Shown piece by piece: positions 9,182-18,097 of a stretch of DNA of 64,000 nucleotides. The notes beneath the pieces are model-generated. The model made no database searches. It had not been told where the DNA came from and worked only from the letters and a program-made list of their open reading frames with translations. Every line of letters begins with the position of its first letter. Within the stretch, counting starts at the first letter, position 1. The position numbers were made by a program, and so were the translations under genes. The stretch comes from Geobacter sp. UBA5735 (GTDB taxonomy: Bacteria > Desulfobacterota > Desulfuromonadia > Geobacterales > Geobacteraceae): contig DIFZ01000056.1 in NCBI GenBank assembly GCA_002419385.1, forward strand, positions 52,456 to 116,455, given 5' to 3'.

Positions 9182-11472
9182 AACTAATATCCCTGCATTT
9201 CAGAAGCATCAGTGAAGCTTGCATCTGCCGATCAACGTGGTTGCTTTTCGCGTTTCTGATTGTCGCGGTTTTGCCCTGCCGCCTGTCCGCAGGCGATGAG
9301 AAGATTGCCGCGATCACGTTCCTCGGCAACGAGACGAGAGAGTCTGCCTCACTTGTCCCTCTTCTGAAGAGCAGGGTGGGGGAAGAGTTCTCGGCCGAAA
9401 AAGCCAACGAGGACATCAAGACGATATACCGGCTCGGCATCTATCAGGATGTGAGGGTAGAGAAGGTAACGTCTGACAAGGGGTTGATCCTGACTTACGT
9501 GGTGGCTGAAAAGCCGACGGTGCGTGAAGTCCGCGTCGTGGGCAATATCGAGATCAAGTCGGACAAGATCAAGGAAGCGATCCCGCTCAAACCGAACAGC
9601 GTCTTTTCCCCGGGGCTTCTTGCCATGAGCGAGAAGAAAATCAAGAAACTCTATGCGGACGAAGGATACTATCTGGCCGAAGTGAGCGGCACGTCGTCCA
9701 AAGTGGGCAAGAACGGCGAACAGGTTTCCTTCTCCATTACCGAGGGCAAAAAAGTCCTCATCAAAACAATAACGTTCGAAGGCAACAAGATCTTCTCCTC
9801 GCGAAAGCTGCGTAAACAGATGGAAACAAAGGAGAAGTGGTTCCTTTCCTGGATCACCGGCGCCGGCACCTACAAGGAAGAGGTTTTGCGGAATGATGTC
9901 AACCGTATCGCGGATCTCTACTTCAACAACGGCTACATTAACGTCAAGGTGGGAGAACCGAAGGTGCGCCTGCTTGACGACAAGTCAGGACTCGAAGTCA
10001 CGATCAGTGTTACGGAGGGGGACCAGTTCACGACCGGAAGCATCGATTTCAAAGGCGACCTGCTGGAAAGCAGGGAAAAGCTGGACAGTATGGTGACGCT
10101 CCAAAAAGGCAAAGTCTTCAGTCGTGAGCTTCTGCGCAATGACGTTGCCAAATTGACCGACCTCTATGGCGACAAAGGCTACGCATTCACCAATGTTGTT
10201 CCTCTTTCCAAGATAGACCAGGACAAGAAGACGGTTGACATAACCTTTGAATTTGAAAAAGGTGAACTGGTCTACATCGAAAAGATATCCATAAACGGCA
10301 ACACCAAGACCCGTGACAAGGTCATCCGTCGCGAGTTCAGGCTGGCCGAGGGAGACCTCTACAGCGTCACCGCCCTGAAAAGGACCAAGCAGAATCTTGC
10401 CAACCTCGGTTATTTCGAAGAGGCAACTATTGCTACGGCAAAGGGCAGCACTGACAACCGGCTAAACCTCAATACCGAGGTCAAGGAGAAATCAACCGGC
10501 CAGTTCAGCATAGGCGGTGGCTTCAGCTCCTCGGACGGCATCATCGGCCAGGCTTCGATCCAGCAGAACAACTTCCTCGGCCTCGGCCTCAAGGGAACGA
10601 TTGCAGCTTCGCTTGGAGGGGAAACATCGCTTTTCACCTTGGGTATAAGCGACCCTTACTTCCTCGACACAAACTGGACGGTTGGTGTTGACGTCTACCG
10701 TTCAGAGAGGGAGTACGAAGACTATGACCGCAGGGTGACCGGTGGGGACATCAAGGCCGGCTACCGGATAAGCGACGATCTTTCCACGTTCTGGTTGTAC
10801 AAGTACGAGGACAAGAAGCTCTTTAACCTGTCTGATGAACTGAAAGCCAACCCGGATCTGATGGGAGAGTCGACCGGCACCATCGGTTCGCTCTACGGCA
10901 GCCTCACCCTTGATAAGACCGATTACAAGCTGGATCCCAGCAGGGGGTTTAACGGTACAGTCTCCGCCGAGTATGCCGGCCTGGGGGGAAGCCAGCGGTT
11001 CGCGCGCTTTATCGGCCAGTCAGCGGTGTACTTTCCGCTCATGTGGAGTACCGTCCTGTCACTTCGCGGCGAGCTGGGTTATATCATGAGATGCGGAAAA
11101 GATATTCCGATCGATGAAAAGTTTTATCTGGGAGGCATCAATACCCTTCGTGGATACGAAACACGCACTGTAAGCCCTTATAAGAACGGTGTTTATACCG
11201 GCGGGGTAAAGGAAGCCGTTTTCAACCTTGATTATGTCTTCCCCATTATCAAGGAAGCCGGGCTCAAAGGGGTCGTCTTCTTTGATGCCGGCAATTCCTA
11301 TGACACGGGGCAGGAGTATTTCTCGAAAATACTCATGAGTTATGGAGCCGGAATTCGCTGGTACTCTCCCATGGGGCCGCTGCGCCTCGAATACGGCTTC
11401 CCGGTTAATCCGAGGGAAGGCATTGACAAGAAAGGTGGACGGTTCGAGTTTTCCATCGGGGGGTTCTTCTGA
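9178..11472 (+). CDS. bamA: Outer membrane protein assembly factor BamA
   Basis: This 764-residue outer-membrane protein of the Omp85 family folds and inserts beta-barrel proteins. It has a GTG start with a long n-region, then a signal sequence ending near LPCRLSAG. Five POTRA domains follow (about residues 45-425), then a 16-stranded barrel containing the conserved loop-6 motif LRGYE (VRGF/Y type). A terminal Phe (FSIGGFF) serves as the beta-signal. Placement directly before skp, lpxD, fabZ and lpxA is the classical outer-membrane biogenesis order. Confidence 0.97.
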   Translation: MKLISLHFRSISEACICRSTWLLFAFLIVAVLPCRLSAGDEKIAAITFLGNETRESASLVPLLKSRVGEEFSAEKANEDIKTIYRLGIYQDVRVEKVTSDKGLILTYVVAEKPTVREVRVVGNIEIKSDKIKEAIPLKPNSVFSPGLLAMSEKKIKKLYADEGYYLAEVSGTSSKVGKNGEQVSFSITEGKKVLIKTITFEGNKIFSSRKLRKQMETKEKWFLSWITGAGTYKEEVLRNDVNRIADLYFNNGYINVKVGEPKVRLLDDKSGLEVTISVTEGDQFTTGSIDFKGDLLESREKLDSMVTLQKGKVFSRELLRNDVAKLTDLYGDKGYAFTNVVPLSKIDQDKKTVDITFEFEKGELVYIEKISINGNTKTRDKVIRREFRLAEGDLYSVTALKRTKQNLANLGYFEEATIATAKGSTDNRLNLNTEVKEKSTGQFSIGGGFSSSDGIIGQASIQQNNFLGLGLKGTIAASLGGETSLFTLGISDPYFLDTNWTVGVDVYRSEREYEDYDRRVTGGDIKAGYRISDDLSTFWLYKYEDKKLFNLSDELKANPDLMGESTGTIGSLYGSLTLDKTDYKLDPSRGFNGTVSAEYAGLGGSQRFARFIGQSAVYFPLMWSTVLSLRGELGYIMRCGKDIPIDEKFYLGGINTLRGYETRTVSPYKNGVYTGGVKEAVFNLDYVFPIIKEAGLKGVVFFDAGNSYDTGQEYFSKILMSYGAGIRWYSPMGPLRLEYGFPVNPREGIDKKGGRFEFSIGGFF

Positions 11473-11543
11473 CCGCAAATAAATTGTGCGTAACTATGAC
11501 AAGCTGTCGTGAAACGCTGAAACACTAAAAGGAGAAAGAGAAG

Positions 11544-12062
11544 ATGAAAGGATTTATCACCATTGTTGCTGCAATGATTGCGTTGATCCTGCCTGTCGCG
11601 TGTTTTGCCGCTGACGGAGCGAAGCTCGGCTACGTGGATATTCAGAAAATTCTGAACCAGTCGTCAGCCGGCAAGGAGGCAAAGGAGCAGCTGACCGCCA
11701 AGGTCAAGAAGTATCAGGACGAGATCAACAGGAAACAGGAAGAGCTGAAAAAGCTGAAGGACTCACTGGAGAAACAGGGACAGCTGCTTTCCGAAAGTGC
11801 TCGGAGCGCCAAGGAAAAGGACTACCAGCAACTGCTGAAGGATTTGCAGCGGCTGCAGAAAGATGCTCAGGACGATCTGCAGTCAGAAGACGAGAAGCTG
11901 ACGAGAAGGATCCTTGGCAACCTTGAGAAGATTGTCCAGGACTATGGCCGGAAAAATGGCTATACACTGATTCTTATCAGAAATGACAGCATGATTTATG
12001 CTGATGAGAAGGCCGATCTGACAGACCAGGTGCTCGCCATGGTCAATGCTGGCAAGAAATAG
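11544..12062 (+). CDS. skp: Periplasmic chaperone Skp/OmpH family
   Basis: This 172-residue protein has a signal peptide ending at CFAADG. The mature protein begins KLGYVDIQKILNQSSAG, the OmpH/Skp consensus. A long Lys/Glu/Gln-rich coiled coil (about residues 45-135) forms the tentacle that cradles unfolded outer-membrane proteins on the way to BamA. A strong AAAGGAG site precedes the ATG. It lies between bamA and lpxD, as in most Gram-negative bacteria. Confidence 0.95.
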   Translation: MKGFITIVAAMIALILPVACFAADGAKLGYVDIQKILNQSSAGKEAKEQLTAKVKKYQDEINRKQEELKKLKDSLEKQGQLLSESARSAKEKDYQQLLKDLQRLQKDAQDDLQSEDEKLTRRILGNLEKIVQDYGRKNGYTLILIRNDSMIYADEKADLTDQVLAMVNAGKK

Positions 12063-12073
12063 GCGGAGGGGCC

Positions 12074-13111
12074 ATGAAAAAGAGTCTGAAAGAACTGGCC
12101 GCACTACTGGGTGGCCGGGTCATCGGCGATGAGAATGCTGTTGTCTCGAGTCTGGGCACCCTGGATGAGGCAACGGAAGGACAGATCACCTTTCTGGCAA
12201 ATCCCAAGTATGTGGGCAAGGTAGCCACGACAAGAGCCACAGCGGTGATAGTATCGCCCGGCGCTGAACGTTACGGACGAAATGTCATAGAAGTAAAGAA
12301 TCCGTACCTGGCATTTGCCAAGCTGCTCACCCTGTTCCATGTCAAGTCGATCGTTCCGAAAGGTGTGATGCCGGGAGCTTTCATTGGCGAAAACGTGGTA
12401 CTGGGAGAAGGTATAACCGTTTATCCCGGAGCTTATGTGGGAGACGGGGTCAAGCTGGGTAACAGGGTGGTTCTTTACCCGGGTGTGACTCTCTACGAAG
12501 GTGTCGAGATAGGCGACGATGTACTGCTCCATGCAAACGTGAGTGTTCGTGAGGGGTGCAGAATCGGCAATCGGGTCATCATCCACAGCGGCGCGGTCAT
12601 CGGCAGCGACGGATTCGGTTATGCTCCCGATGGCAAGGCATATCAGAAAATTCCGCAGATCGGCATAGTCGTTATCGAGGATGATGTTGAGATCGGCTCG
12701 TGCACCACCATTGACCGGGCAGCACTCGGCCTCACCCTGATCCGGCGCGGTACCAAGATAGACAACCTGGTCCAGATAGCGCACAATTGTGTCATCGGCG
12801 AGAATTGCATAATCGTTTCCCAGACGGGAATCTCGGGCAGTACCAAACTTGGGGAGCACGTGACCATCGGAGGGCAGGTCGGTATTGTCGGACATCTCGA
12901 GATTGGCGATAATGTCATGATCGGAGCGAAGTCCGGAGTGCATAACAGCATCGCGTCAGGTCAGATATACAGTGGTGTGCCTGCCATCCCGCACAAGGAT
13001 TGGTTGAAGACAGCAACCACGGTGCCGAAACTGCCGGAGATGCGCAAGATCCTGAACACGCTCGAGAAAAAAGTCCAGGAATTGGAAGCAAGGCTGGAAG
13101 CGGTGAAATGA
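12074..13111 (+). CDS. lpxD: UDP-3-O-acylglucosamine N-acyltransferase LpxD
   Basis: This 345-residue enzyme performs the second acylation of lipid A synthesis, transferring a 3-hydroxyacyl chain from ACP to the 2-amino group. It has an N-terminal uridine-binding domain (about 1-100) and a left-handed beta helix of hexapeptide repeats (about 100-305). The active-site His lies in IAHNCVIGEN, and a C-terminal helix (PEMRKILNTLEKKVQELE) follows. It starts 11 bases after skp, with GGCGGAGGGG as the ribosome-binding site. Confidence 0.96.
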   Translation: MKKSLKELAALLGGRVIGDENAVVSSLGTLDEATEGQITFLANPKYVGKVATTRATAVIVSPGAERYGRNVIEVKNPYLAFAKLLTLFHVKSIVPKGVMPGAFIGENVVLGEGITVYPGAYVGDGVKLGNRVVLYPGVTLYEGVEIGDDVLLHANVSVREGCRIGNRVIIHSGAVIGSDGFGYAPDGKAYQKIPQIGIVVIEDDVEIGSCTTIDRAALGLTLIRRGTKIDNLVQIAHNCVIGENCIIVSQTGISGSTKLGEHVTIGGQVGIVGHLEIGDNVMIGAKSGVHNSIASGQIYSGVPAIPHKDWLKTATTVPKLPEMRKILNTLEKKVQELEARLEAVK

Positions 13112-13346
13112 TTGCCCTGAGCTCTTCGGGCAGGACGGTACTGGGATGTGCCTCTGTGCTGCCGGTGAAGACTACACAGCGGTTCTTGTGATAAAGACGT
13201 CGTGCCGGCAGGCATGAATACCGGTTTCCCGGCAATTTCCACCAAACCGTATTCCTGCCTCAAACAGGAAGAGCGCAGAGTGACTGTATATGCTTTTGTT
13301 TCGAATTTATCAAGCGTTTCAAGACGAGTAGCAAAAGGAGACCTTA

Positions 13347-13778
13347 ATGCTGGATGTAAACGAGATCATGCATATATTGCCGCATCGCTATCCCTTTCTG
13401 TTGGTAGACCGAATCATCGAAGTAGAGCCGGGCAAACGGATCGTCGGCATCAAGAATGTCAGCATAAATGAGCCCCATTTCCAGGGTCATTTTCCCGGTC
13501 ACCCGGTCATGCCGGGGGTTCTCATCGTTGAGGCTATGGCTCAGGTTGGTGGAATCTCAGCCTATCTTGCCTTGGATGCGGAGTTCAGAAAAAAGGTCTG
13601 CTATTTTCTTTCCATCGACAATGCGAGGTTCAGAAAGCCGGTTGTTCCCGGTGATATACTCCGTCTCGAACTCGTGACAACCATGAATCGCAGAGGCATC
13701 TGGGGATTCAACGGCAAGGCATACGTTGAGGACAAACTGGTTGCCGAAGCAGACCTGAAGGCTACCTTTGCCGACTAG
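13347..13778 (+). CDS. fabZ: 3-hydroxyacyl-ACP dehydratase FabZ
   Basis: This 143-residue hot-dog-fold enzyme removes water from 3-hydroxyacyl-ACP in fatty acid elongation. It competes with LpxA and LpxD for the same substrate, so its position in a lipid A operon fits metabolic balancing. Signature: LPHRYPFLLVDR, then GHFPGHPVMPGVLIVEAMAQ with catalytic His48 and Glu62. An AAAAGGAG site precedes the ATG. A 235-base spacer separates it from lpxD; I found nothing clear in that spacer. Confidence 0.96.
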   Translation: MLDVNEIMHILPHRYPFLLVDRIIEVEPGKRIVGIKNVSINEPHFQGHFPGHPVMPGVLIVEAMAQVGGISAYLALDAEFRKKVCYFLSIDNARFRKPVVPGDILRLELVTTMNRRGIWGFNGKAYVEDKLVAEADLKATFAD

Positions 13779-13971
13779 CAGAGTGACGTTCGTACATGCG
13801 GGCTTCATCGTTTCTCTGCAAAATTCGCTGAAGCCTGCCACCCAGCCTTGTGTGTAACCTCGCTGAGTCGACCCCGCAACAATTCAAGAAGCGACACTTC
13901 ATTATCGTAACGGGAAAGTCAGGAGTGACAGCAGAACCCAGCTGCACTATGCATAATCCAGGAGAGATAGA

Positions 13972-14742
13972 TTGATACACCCGACAGCCATTGTGCTTCC
14001 GGGGGCCGAGATAGGCAGGGACGTTGAAATCGGCCCCTATGCGGTGATCGGCCCGAACGTTACCATCGGGCACGGTACACGGATAGGAGCGAGCGCGGTC
14101 ATTGACGGCTGGACGGTTATCGGCGAAAATAACCAGATATTTCATCTTTCTTCGGTCGGAGCCGTGCCCCAGGACCTGAAGTACCGGGGAGAGGAGACCT
14201 ATCTCAAAATCGGCAACGGAAACATAGTGCGAGAATTCGCAACCATACATCTCGGAACGGTAACCGGTGACGGGGAAACGACCATAGGAGACAACAACCT
14301 ATTCATGGCGTACTGTCATGTTGCCCATGATTGCCATATCGGGAACCATGTGGTGATGGCAAACGGCGCCACACTTGCCGGTCACATTACCGTCGAGGAT
14401 TATGCGCGACTCGGCGGGCTTTCGGCAATCCACCAGTTCGTGCGGATCGGCGCCCACGTGATGATCGGAGGCGGGGCAATGGTCGGGCAGGATGTGCCGC
14501 CATACACCATCGCGGCAGGTGACCGTGCGACCCTCCACGGTCTGAACCTTGTCGGGTTGAAGAGGGCGGGGTTCTCTGAAGAAGTGTTGGTTCAGCTGAA
14601 AAAAGCCTACAAAATACTCATCCGTTCAGGACTCCTGACTGATGAGGCGCTTCAGCGCATCAGAACGGAAATCCCCCAATCACCCCAGCTCGATCATTTC
14701 GTGGAATTTGTCGCAAAATCAGAAAGGGGCATATGCCGGTGA
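13972..14742 (+). CDS. lpxA: Acyl-ACP--UDP-N-acetylglucosamine O-acyltransferase LpxA
   Basis: This 256-residue left-handed beta-helix trimer catalyses the first lipid A step. Alignment by eye to E. coli LpxA (offset 6) gives catalytic His119 (E. coli His125) in HVAHDCHIG, and His116, His138 and His154 for His122, His144 and His160. The acyl-length ruler residue is Gly167 (E. coli Gly173), which favours a long, C14-like chain. E. coli Glu200 corresponds to Val194. The start is TTG 13972 behind AGGAGAG. With gnnA and gnnB immediately downstream, the natural acceptor may be UDP-GlcNAc3N, which would make the product amide-linked. Confidence 0.96.
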   Translation: MIHPTAIVLPGAEIGRDVEIGPYAVIGPNVTIGHGTRIGASAVIDGWTVIGENNQIFHLSSVGAVPQDLKYRGEETYLKIGNGNIVREFATIHLGTVTGDGETTIGDNNLFMAYCHVAHDCHIGNHVVMANGATLAGHITVEDYARLGGLSAIHQFVRIGAHVMIGGGAMVGQDVPPYTIAAGDRATLHGLNLVGLKRAGFSEEVLVQLKKAYKILIRSGLLTDEALQRIRTEIPQSPQLDHFVEFVAKSERGICR

Positions 14743-15671
14743 TGAAAAAAATCAGAACCGCTGTTGTCGGCGCAGGTTACCTCGGGGGGTTCCATGCTGA
14801 AAAGTATGCCCAGCTCGACAATTCCCGGCTGATTGCCGTGGTGGACCTGAATGGAAAGCGGGCCGAAGAAGTCGCGGCCAACGTCGGGAGCCGTGCGTAC
14901 ACTTCTTATCGGGAGATACTGGAAATGGTGGACGCCGTCAGCATAGCCGTCCCGACAAACCTTCACTATGAGGTTGCCAAGGATTTCCTGGAGAAGGGGG
15001 TGGGGGTACTCCTGGAAAAACCGATGACCACCACCCTTGCTGAAGCGGACAAACTTATCAGGATAGCCCGGGAAAAGGGCGCTGTGCTCCAGATAGGCCA
15101 TCTGGAACGCTTCAATCCAGCTGTGCTCGCCCTGGGAAGCACGCTGACCGATCCCAGATTCATTGAATCGATACGGATCGCGCCCTTCAAGCCGCGCGGG
15201 ACAGATGTCAACGTAGTGCTCGATCTAATGATCCATGATATCGATATCATACAGAATATCGTCCGTTCGCCAGTGCGGCACATCCACTGCATAGGGGCGC
15301 CGGTCTTTACTCCGGAAGAGGATATCGCCAATGCAAGGATCGAGTTTGAAAACGGGTGCGTGGCCAATGTCACCGCAAGTCGCATAAGTCTCAAAAGCGA
15401 AAGGCGAATGCGTATTTTTCAGCCTGACTCATACATTACCCTTGATTTCCAGCACAAAAAATTTGCCGTATTCCGCAAGGGTGATGGCGAGATGTTCCCC
15501 GGGGTCCCGAACATCAAGTTCGAGGAAAAGGTCTTCGAGCAGGTCGATGCGTTGAAAGAGGAAATCGTATCGTTCCTCGAAGCAGTCGAGACAGGGAGGC
15601 CGCCCGTGGTGTCCGGTGAAGACGGCAAACGGGCACTTGAGACCGCGCTCCGCATAAACAGGAAACTATAA
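14733..15671 (+). CDS. gnnA: Gfo/Idh/MocA-type NAD-dependent oxidoreductase, probable UDP-GlcNAc 3-dehydrogenase GnnA
   Basis: This 312-residue protein has an N-terminal Rossmann fold (VVGAGYLGGFHAEKYAQ), the EKPMTTTLAEAD motif with the conserved Lys, and a GFO/IDH/MocA C-terminal domain with MIHDIDIIQ. In Acidithiobacillus and Leptospira, GnnA oxidises the 3-OH of UDP-GlcNAc and GnnB then transaminates it to UDP-GlcNAc3N. Here the gene overlaps lpxA by 10 bases and is followed by a matching aminotransferase and then lpxB. That is the same order as reported for Acidithiobacillus, and it makes the specific function likely. ATG 14742 is a second possible start. The assignment rests on context; the fold alone only says sugar dehydrogenase. 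Confidence 0.82.
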   Translation: MPVMKKIRTAVVGAGYLGGFHAEKYAQLDNSRLIAVVDLNGKRAEEVAANVGSRAYTSYREILEMVDAVSIAVPTNLHYEVAKDFLEKGVGVLLEKPMTTTLAEADKLIRIAREKGAVLQIGHLERFNPAVLALGSTLTDPRFIESIRIAPFKPRGTDVNVVLDLMIHDIDIIQNIVRSPVRHIHCIGAPVFTPEEDIANARIEFENGCVANVTASRISLKSERRMRIFQPDSYITLDFQHKKFAVFRKGDGEMFPGVPNIKFEEKVFEQVDALKEEIVSFLEAVETGRPPVVSGEDGKRALETALRINRKL

Positions 15672-15795
15672 AGTGTCGGGGCGTTCTTCCATTGATTGCT
15701 CGATGTGAGAGCGTTGTGGCTCTGGAAAGTCTTCTGATCGCCGCGGACTGAACACATCTGACCATTGAACCAAACTGACTGAAAGGCACTACAGC

Positions 15796-16890
15796 ATGAT
15801 TCCCATGGTTGACCTGAAGAACCAGTATCTTGCCATGAAAGACGAGATAGATCGGGGGATACTGGAAGCACTCGAGAAATGCCAGTTTATCCTGGGGCCA
15901 AACGTGTCTGCTTTTGAAGAAGAAGCCGCCGGCTATCTTGGCGTCAAGCACGCTGTAGCCGTGGCATCAGGTACCGATGCCCTTCACCTCGCACTTGTTG
16001 CCGCCGGGATAGGACCCGGCGATGAAGTGATAACCACTCCGTTTACCTTCATCGCCACTGCCGAAGCCGTCAGGTATGTGGGAGCCAGACCGGTTTTTGT
16101 CGATATAGATCCCGATACGTTCAATATCGATCCCCGCAAGATCAGCGAGGCGATCACCCCGGCTACGCGTGCCGTCATCCCGGTCCACCTGTTCGGCCAG
16201 CCGGCCGATATGGCGGCAATCGAAACCGTCTGCAGGGAAAAGGGGCTTGCACTCGTCGAGGACTGCGCCCAATCCTTTGGCGCCAGTGCAGCACGAGGCA
16301 TGACAGGCACCATCGGCACATTCGGCTGTTTCAGCTTTTTCCCCAGCAAAAATCTGGGGTGTTACGGTGATGGCGGCATGGTGACGACCAATGGTGACGA
16401 CCTTGCAGCACGACTCGTGAGCCTGAGGAATCACGGCAGCAAGGTGCGGTATCATCACGCTGAAATCGGCTACAACAGCAGGCTCGACGAGATCCAGGCC
16501 GTGATCCTGCGCGTAAAGCTGAAGCGTATTTCCGCGTTCAACGAAGGGCGGAGGAGGGTTGCCGGACTCTATACGTCTCTGCTGGAGAACACAGGGGTCA
16601 GAACTCCCGTTGAAGACGGCAAAGGGGTGCATGTCTATCATCAATACACCATCCTTGCAGATCGCCGGGAACAGATCATGGATCGCCTGGCGAAAGTCGG
16701 CATAGCCTCGGCTGTCTATTATCCCATACCGCTCCATCGCCAGGAAGTCTTCGCCAGCGACTATGCCGATGTATCCCTGCCTGTCGCTGAGTCAGTGGCG
16801 TCACGCTGCATGTCACTGCCGATATTTCCCGAGATGACCGAGGAACAGGTCCGGTCCGTGGTTTCTGCGGTCAAAGAGGTGCTTGCATGA
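15796..16890 (+). CDS. gnnB: DegT/DnrJ/EryC1 aminotransferase, probable UDP-3-keto-GlcNAc transaminase GnnB
   Basis: This 364-residue PLP-dependent sugar aminotransferase begins IPMVDLKNQYLAMKDEID. It has GTDALHLAL for phosphate binding, EDCAQSFGA with the PLP-binding Asp, and the Schiff-base Lys in FFPSKNLGCYGDGG. It is placed between gnnA and lpxB, so it most likely aminates C3 of the GnnA product to give UDP-GlcNAc3N for lipid A. WecE/ArnB-like relatives have the same fold, so substrate identity depends on context. A 124-base spacer precedes it. Confidence 0.82.
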   Translation: MIPMVDLKNQYLAMKDEIDRGILEALEKCQFILGPNVSAFEEEAAGYLGVKHAVAVASGTDALHLALVAAGIGPGDEVITTPFTFIATAEAVRYVGARPVFVDIDPDTFNIDPRKISEAITPATRAVIPVHLFGQPADMAAIETVCREKGLALVEDCAQSFGASAARGMTGTIGTFGCFSFFPSKNLGCYGDGGMVTTNGDDLAARLVSLRNHGSKVRYHHAEIGYNSRLDEIQAVILRVKLKRISAFNEGRRRVAGLYTSLLENTGVRTPVEDGKGVHVYHQYTILADRREQIMDRLAKVGIASAVYYPIPLHRQEVFASDYADVSLPVAESVASRCMSLPIFPEMTEEQVRSVVSAVKEVLA

Positions 16891-16941
16891 CCTGTTGTCC
16901 TTCCGGGATGCCGTCGCCCGGCGCGGCAGGGGGCTGCTGGA

Positions 16942-18090
16942 ATGGAGATTACAGTGGGTAAGCGCGTGATGATTATCGCCGGCGAGGCTTCGGGGGATCT
17001 CCATGGCTCCGCACTGGTCAGGGAGGTTCTGGCCCTCGATTCTTCCATCGCTTTCCTTGGCATCGGCGGTCCCCGGATGCGAAATGCCGGCGTTGAGACG
17101 CTGGTAGATGCGCGTGACATGGCCGTCGTCGGACTGGTTGAAGTCATAGCCCATTTTCCTGCCATTTACCATGCTTTCAGAAAAATGGAGTCGATTCTCA
17201 CGGCAGACCCCCCTGATTTGCTGCTCTTGATAGACTACCCGGATTTCAATCTTCGTCTGGCCGCAATTGCGCAGCGGTGCGGAATAAAGGTCCTCTACTT
17301 CATCAGCCCCCAGGTCTGGGCGTGGCGTGTCGGTCGAGTAAAGAAAATAGCGCGCCTCGTCGACCGGATGGCTGTTGTCTTTCCCTTTGAAGTACCTTTC
17401 TACGAAAAGGAAGGTGTGCGCGTCAACTTTGTCGGCCATCCACTGGTTGATACGGTTCGCCCGACCATGTCCCTGGAGGAGTCCCGGCAATCATTCGGCA
17501 TTGATCCGGGAAGAAAGACGGTAGGGATCTTTCCCGGCAGCCGGAAGCAAGAGATCCGCACCCACCTGCCCCTGTTGCTGGAGTCGGCGGATGGTCTGCG
17601 AGAACGGTTTCCCGGTCTTCAGTTCATACTTCCCGTAGCTTCGAGCCTTTCGAGGTCGGACCTTGAACCGTTTCTCGAGGTATCTGATGTGCCGGTCATC
17701 GTTGTCGAAGGTAAGGAATACGATGTCATCCAGGTCTGTGATGCCATTGTCACGGTTTCCGGCACGGTGACGCTCGAAATAGCCCTCCTCGGCGTGCCGA
17801 TGGTGGTCGTGTACAAGGTTTCACCATTGACCTACATGGTCGGGAAGCGCCTGATCAGGGTGGAGTCCATAGGGATCTGCAACATTGTTGCCGGCGAGAA
17901 GGTGGTGAAGGAGCTTATCCAGCACGATGCCTCGCGGGAGAACATTGTAAAGGAGGTGTCGCTCCTCCTTTCTGATGATGGCTATGCGGCGAAAATACGT
18001 GAAAAGCTGCACTCTGTTCACCGTAAACTCGGTGAAGGGGGCTGTTCCGGAGCAGTAGCGAAAATCGTTATGGAAATGCTGGCGGAATAA
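16942..18090 (+). CDS. lpxB: Lipid-A-disaccharide synthase LpxB
   Basis: This 382-residue GT-B fold, GT19-family glycosyltransferase joins UDP-2,3-diacylglucosamine to lipid X, forming the beta-1',6 disaccharide. Conserved signs are VMIIAGEASGDLHG near the N-terminus, the central YFISPQVWAWR, FVGHPLVDT and GIFPGSRKQEI. The start at ATG 16942 has only a weak ribosome-binding site; the in-frame GTG six codons later would also keep the domain intact. Peripheral inner-membrane enzyme. Confidence 0.96.
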   Translation: MEITVGKRVMIIAGEASGDLHGSALVREVLALDSSIAFLGIGGPRMRNAGVETLVDARDMAVVGLVEVIAHFPAIYHAFRKMESILTADPPDLLLLIDYPDFNLRLAAIAQRCGIKVLYFISPQVWAWRVGRVKKIARLVDRMAVVFPFEVPFYEKEGVRVNFVGHPLVDTVRPTMSLEESRQSFGIDPGRKTVGIFPGSRKQEIRTHLPLLLESADGLRERFPGLQFILPVASSLSRSDLEPFLEVSDVPVIVVEGKEYDVIQVCDAIVTVSGTVTLEIALLGVPMVVVYKVSPLTYMVGKRLIRVESIGICNIVAGEKVVKELIQHDASRENIVKEVSLLLSDDGYAAKIREKLHSVHRKLGEGGCSGAVAKIVMEMLAE

Positions 18091-18097
18091 GTTGACG

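Noticed and set aside
13112..13346. Possible missing gene between lpxD and fabZ
   Set aside because: Short frames on both strands have no ribosome-binding site or family resemblance; only a small inverted repeat (TTCCTG and CAGGAA) is visible.
13798..13838. Hairpin between fabZ and lpxA (GGCTTCATCG with CGCTGAAGCC) as a terminator
   Set aside because: No T run follows and the operon clearly continues; it may be a processing structure but nothing supports a specific role.
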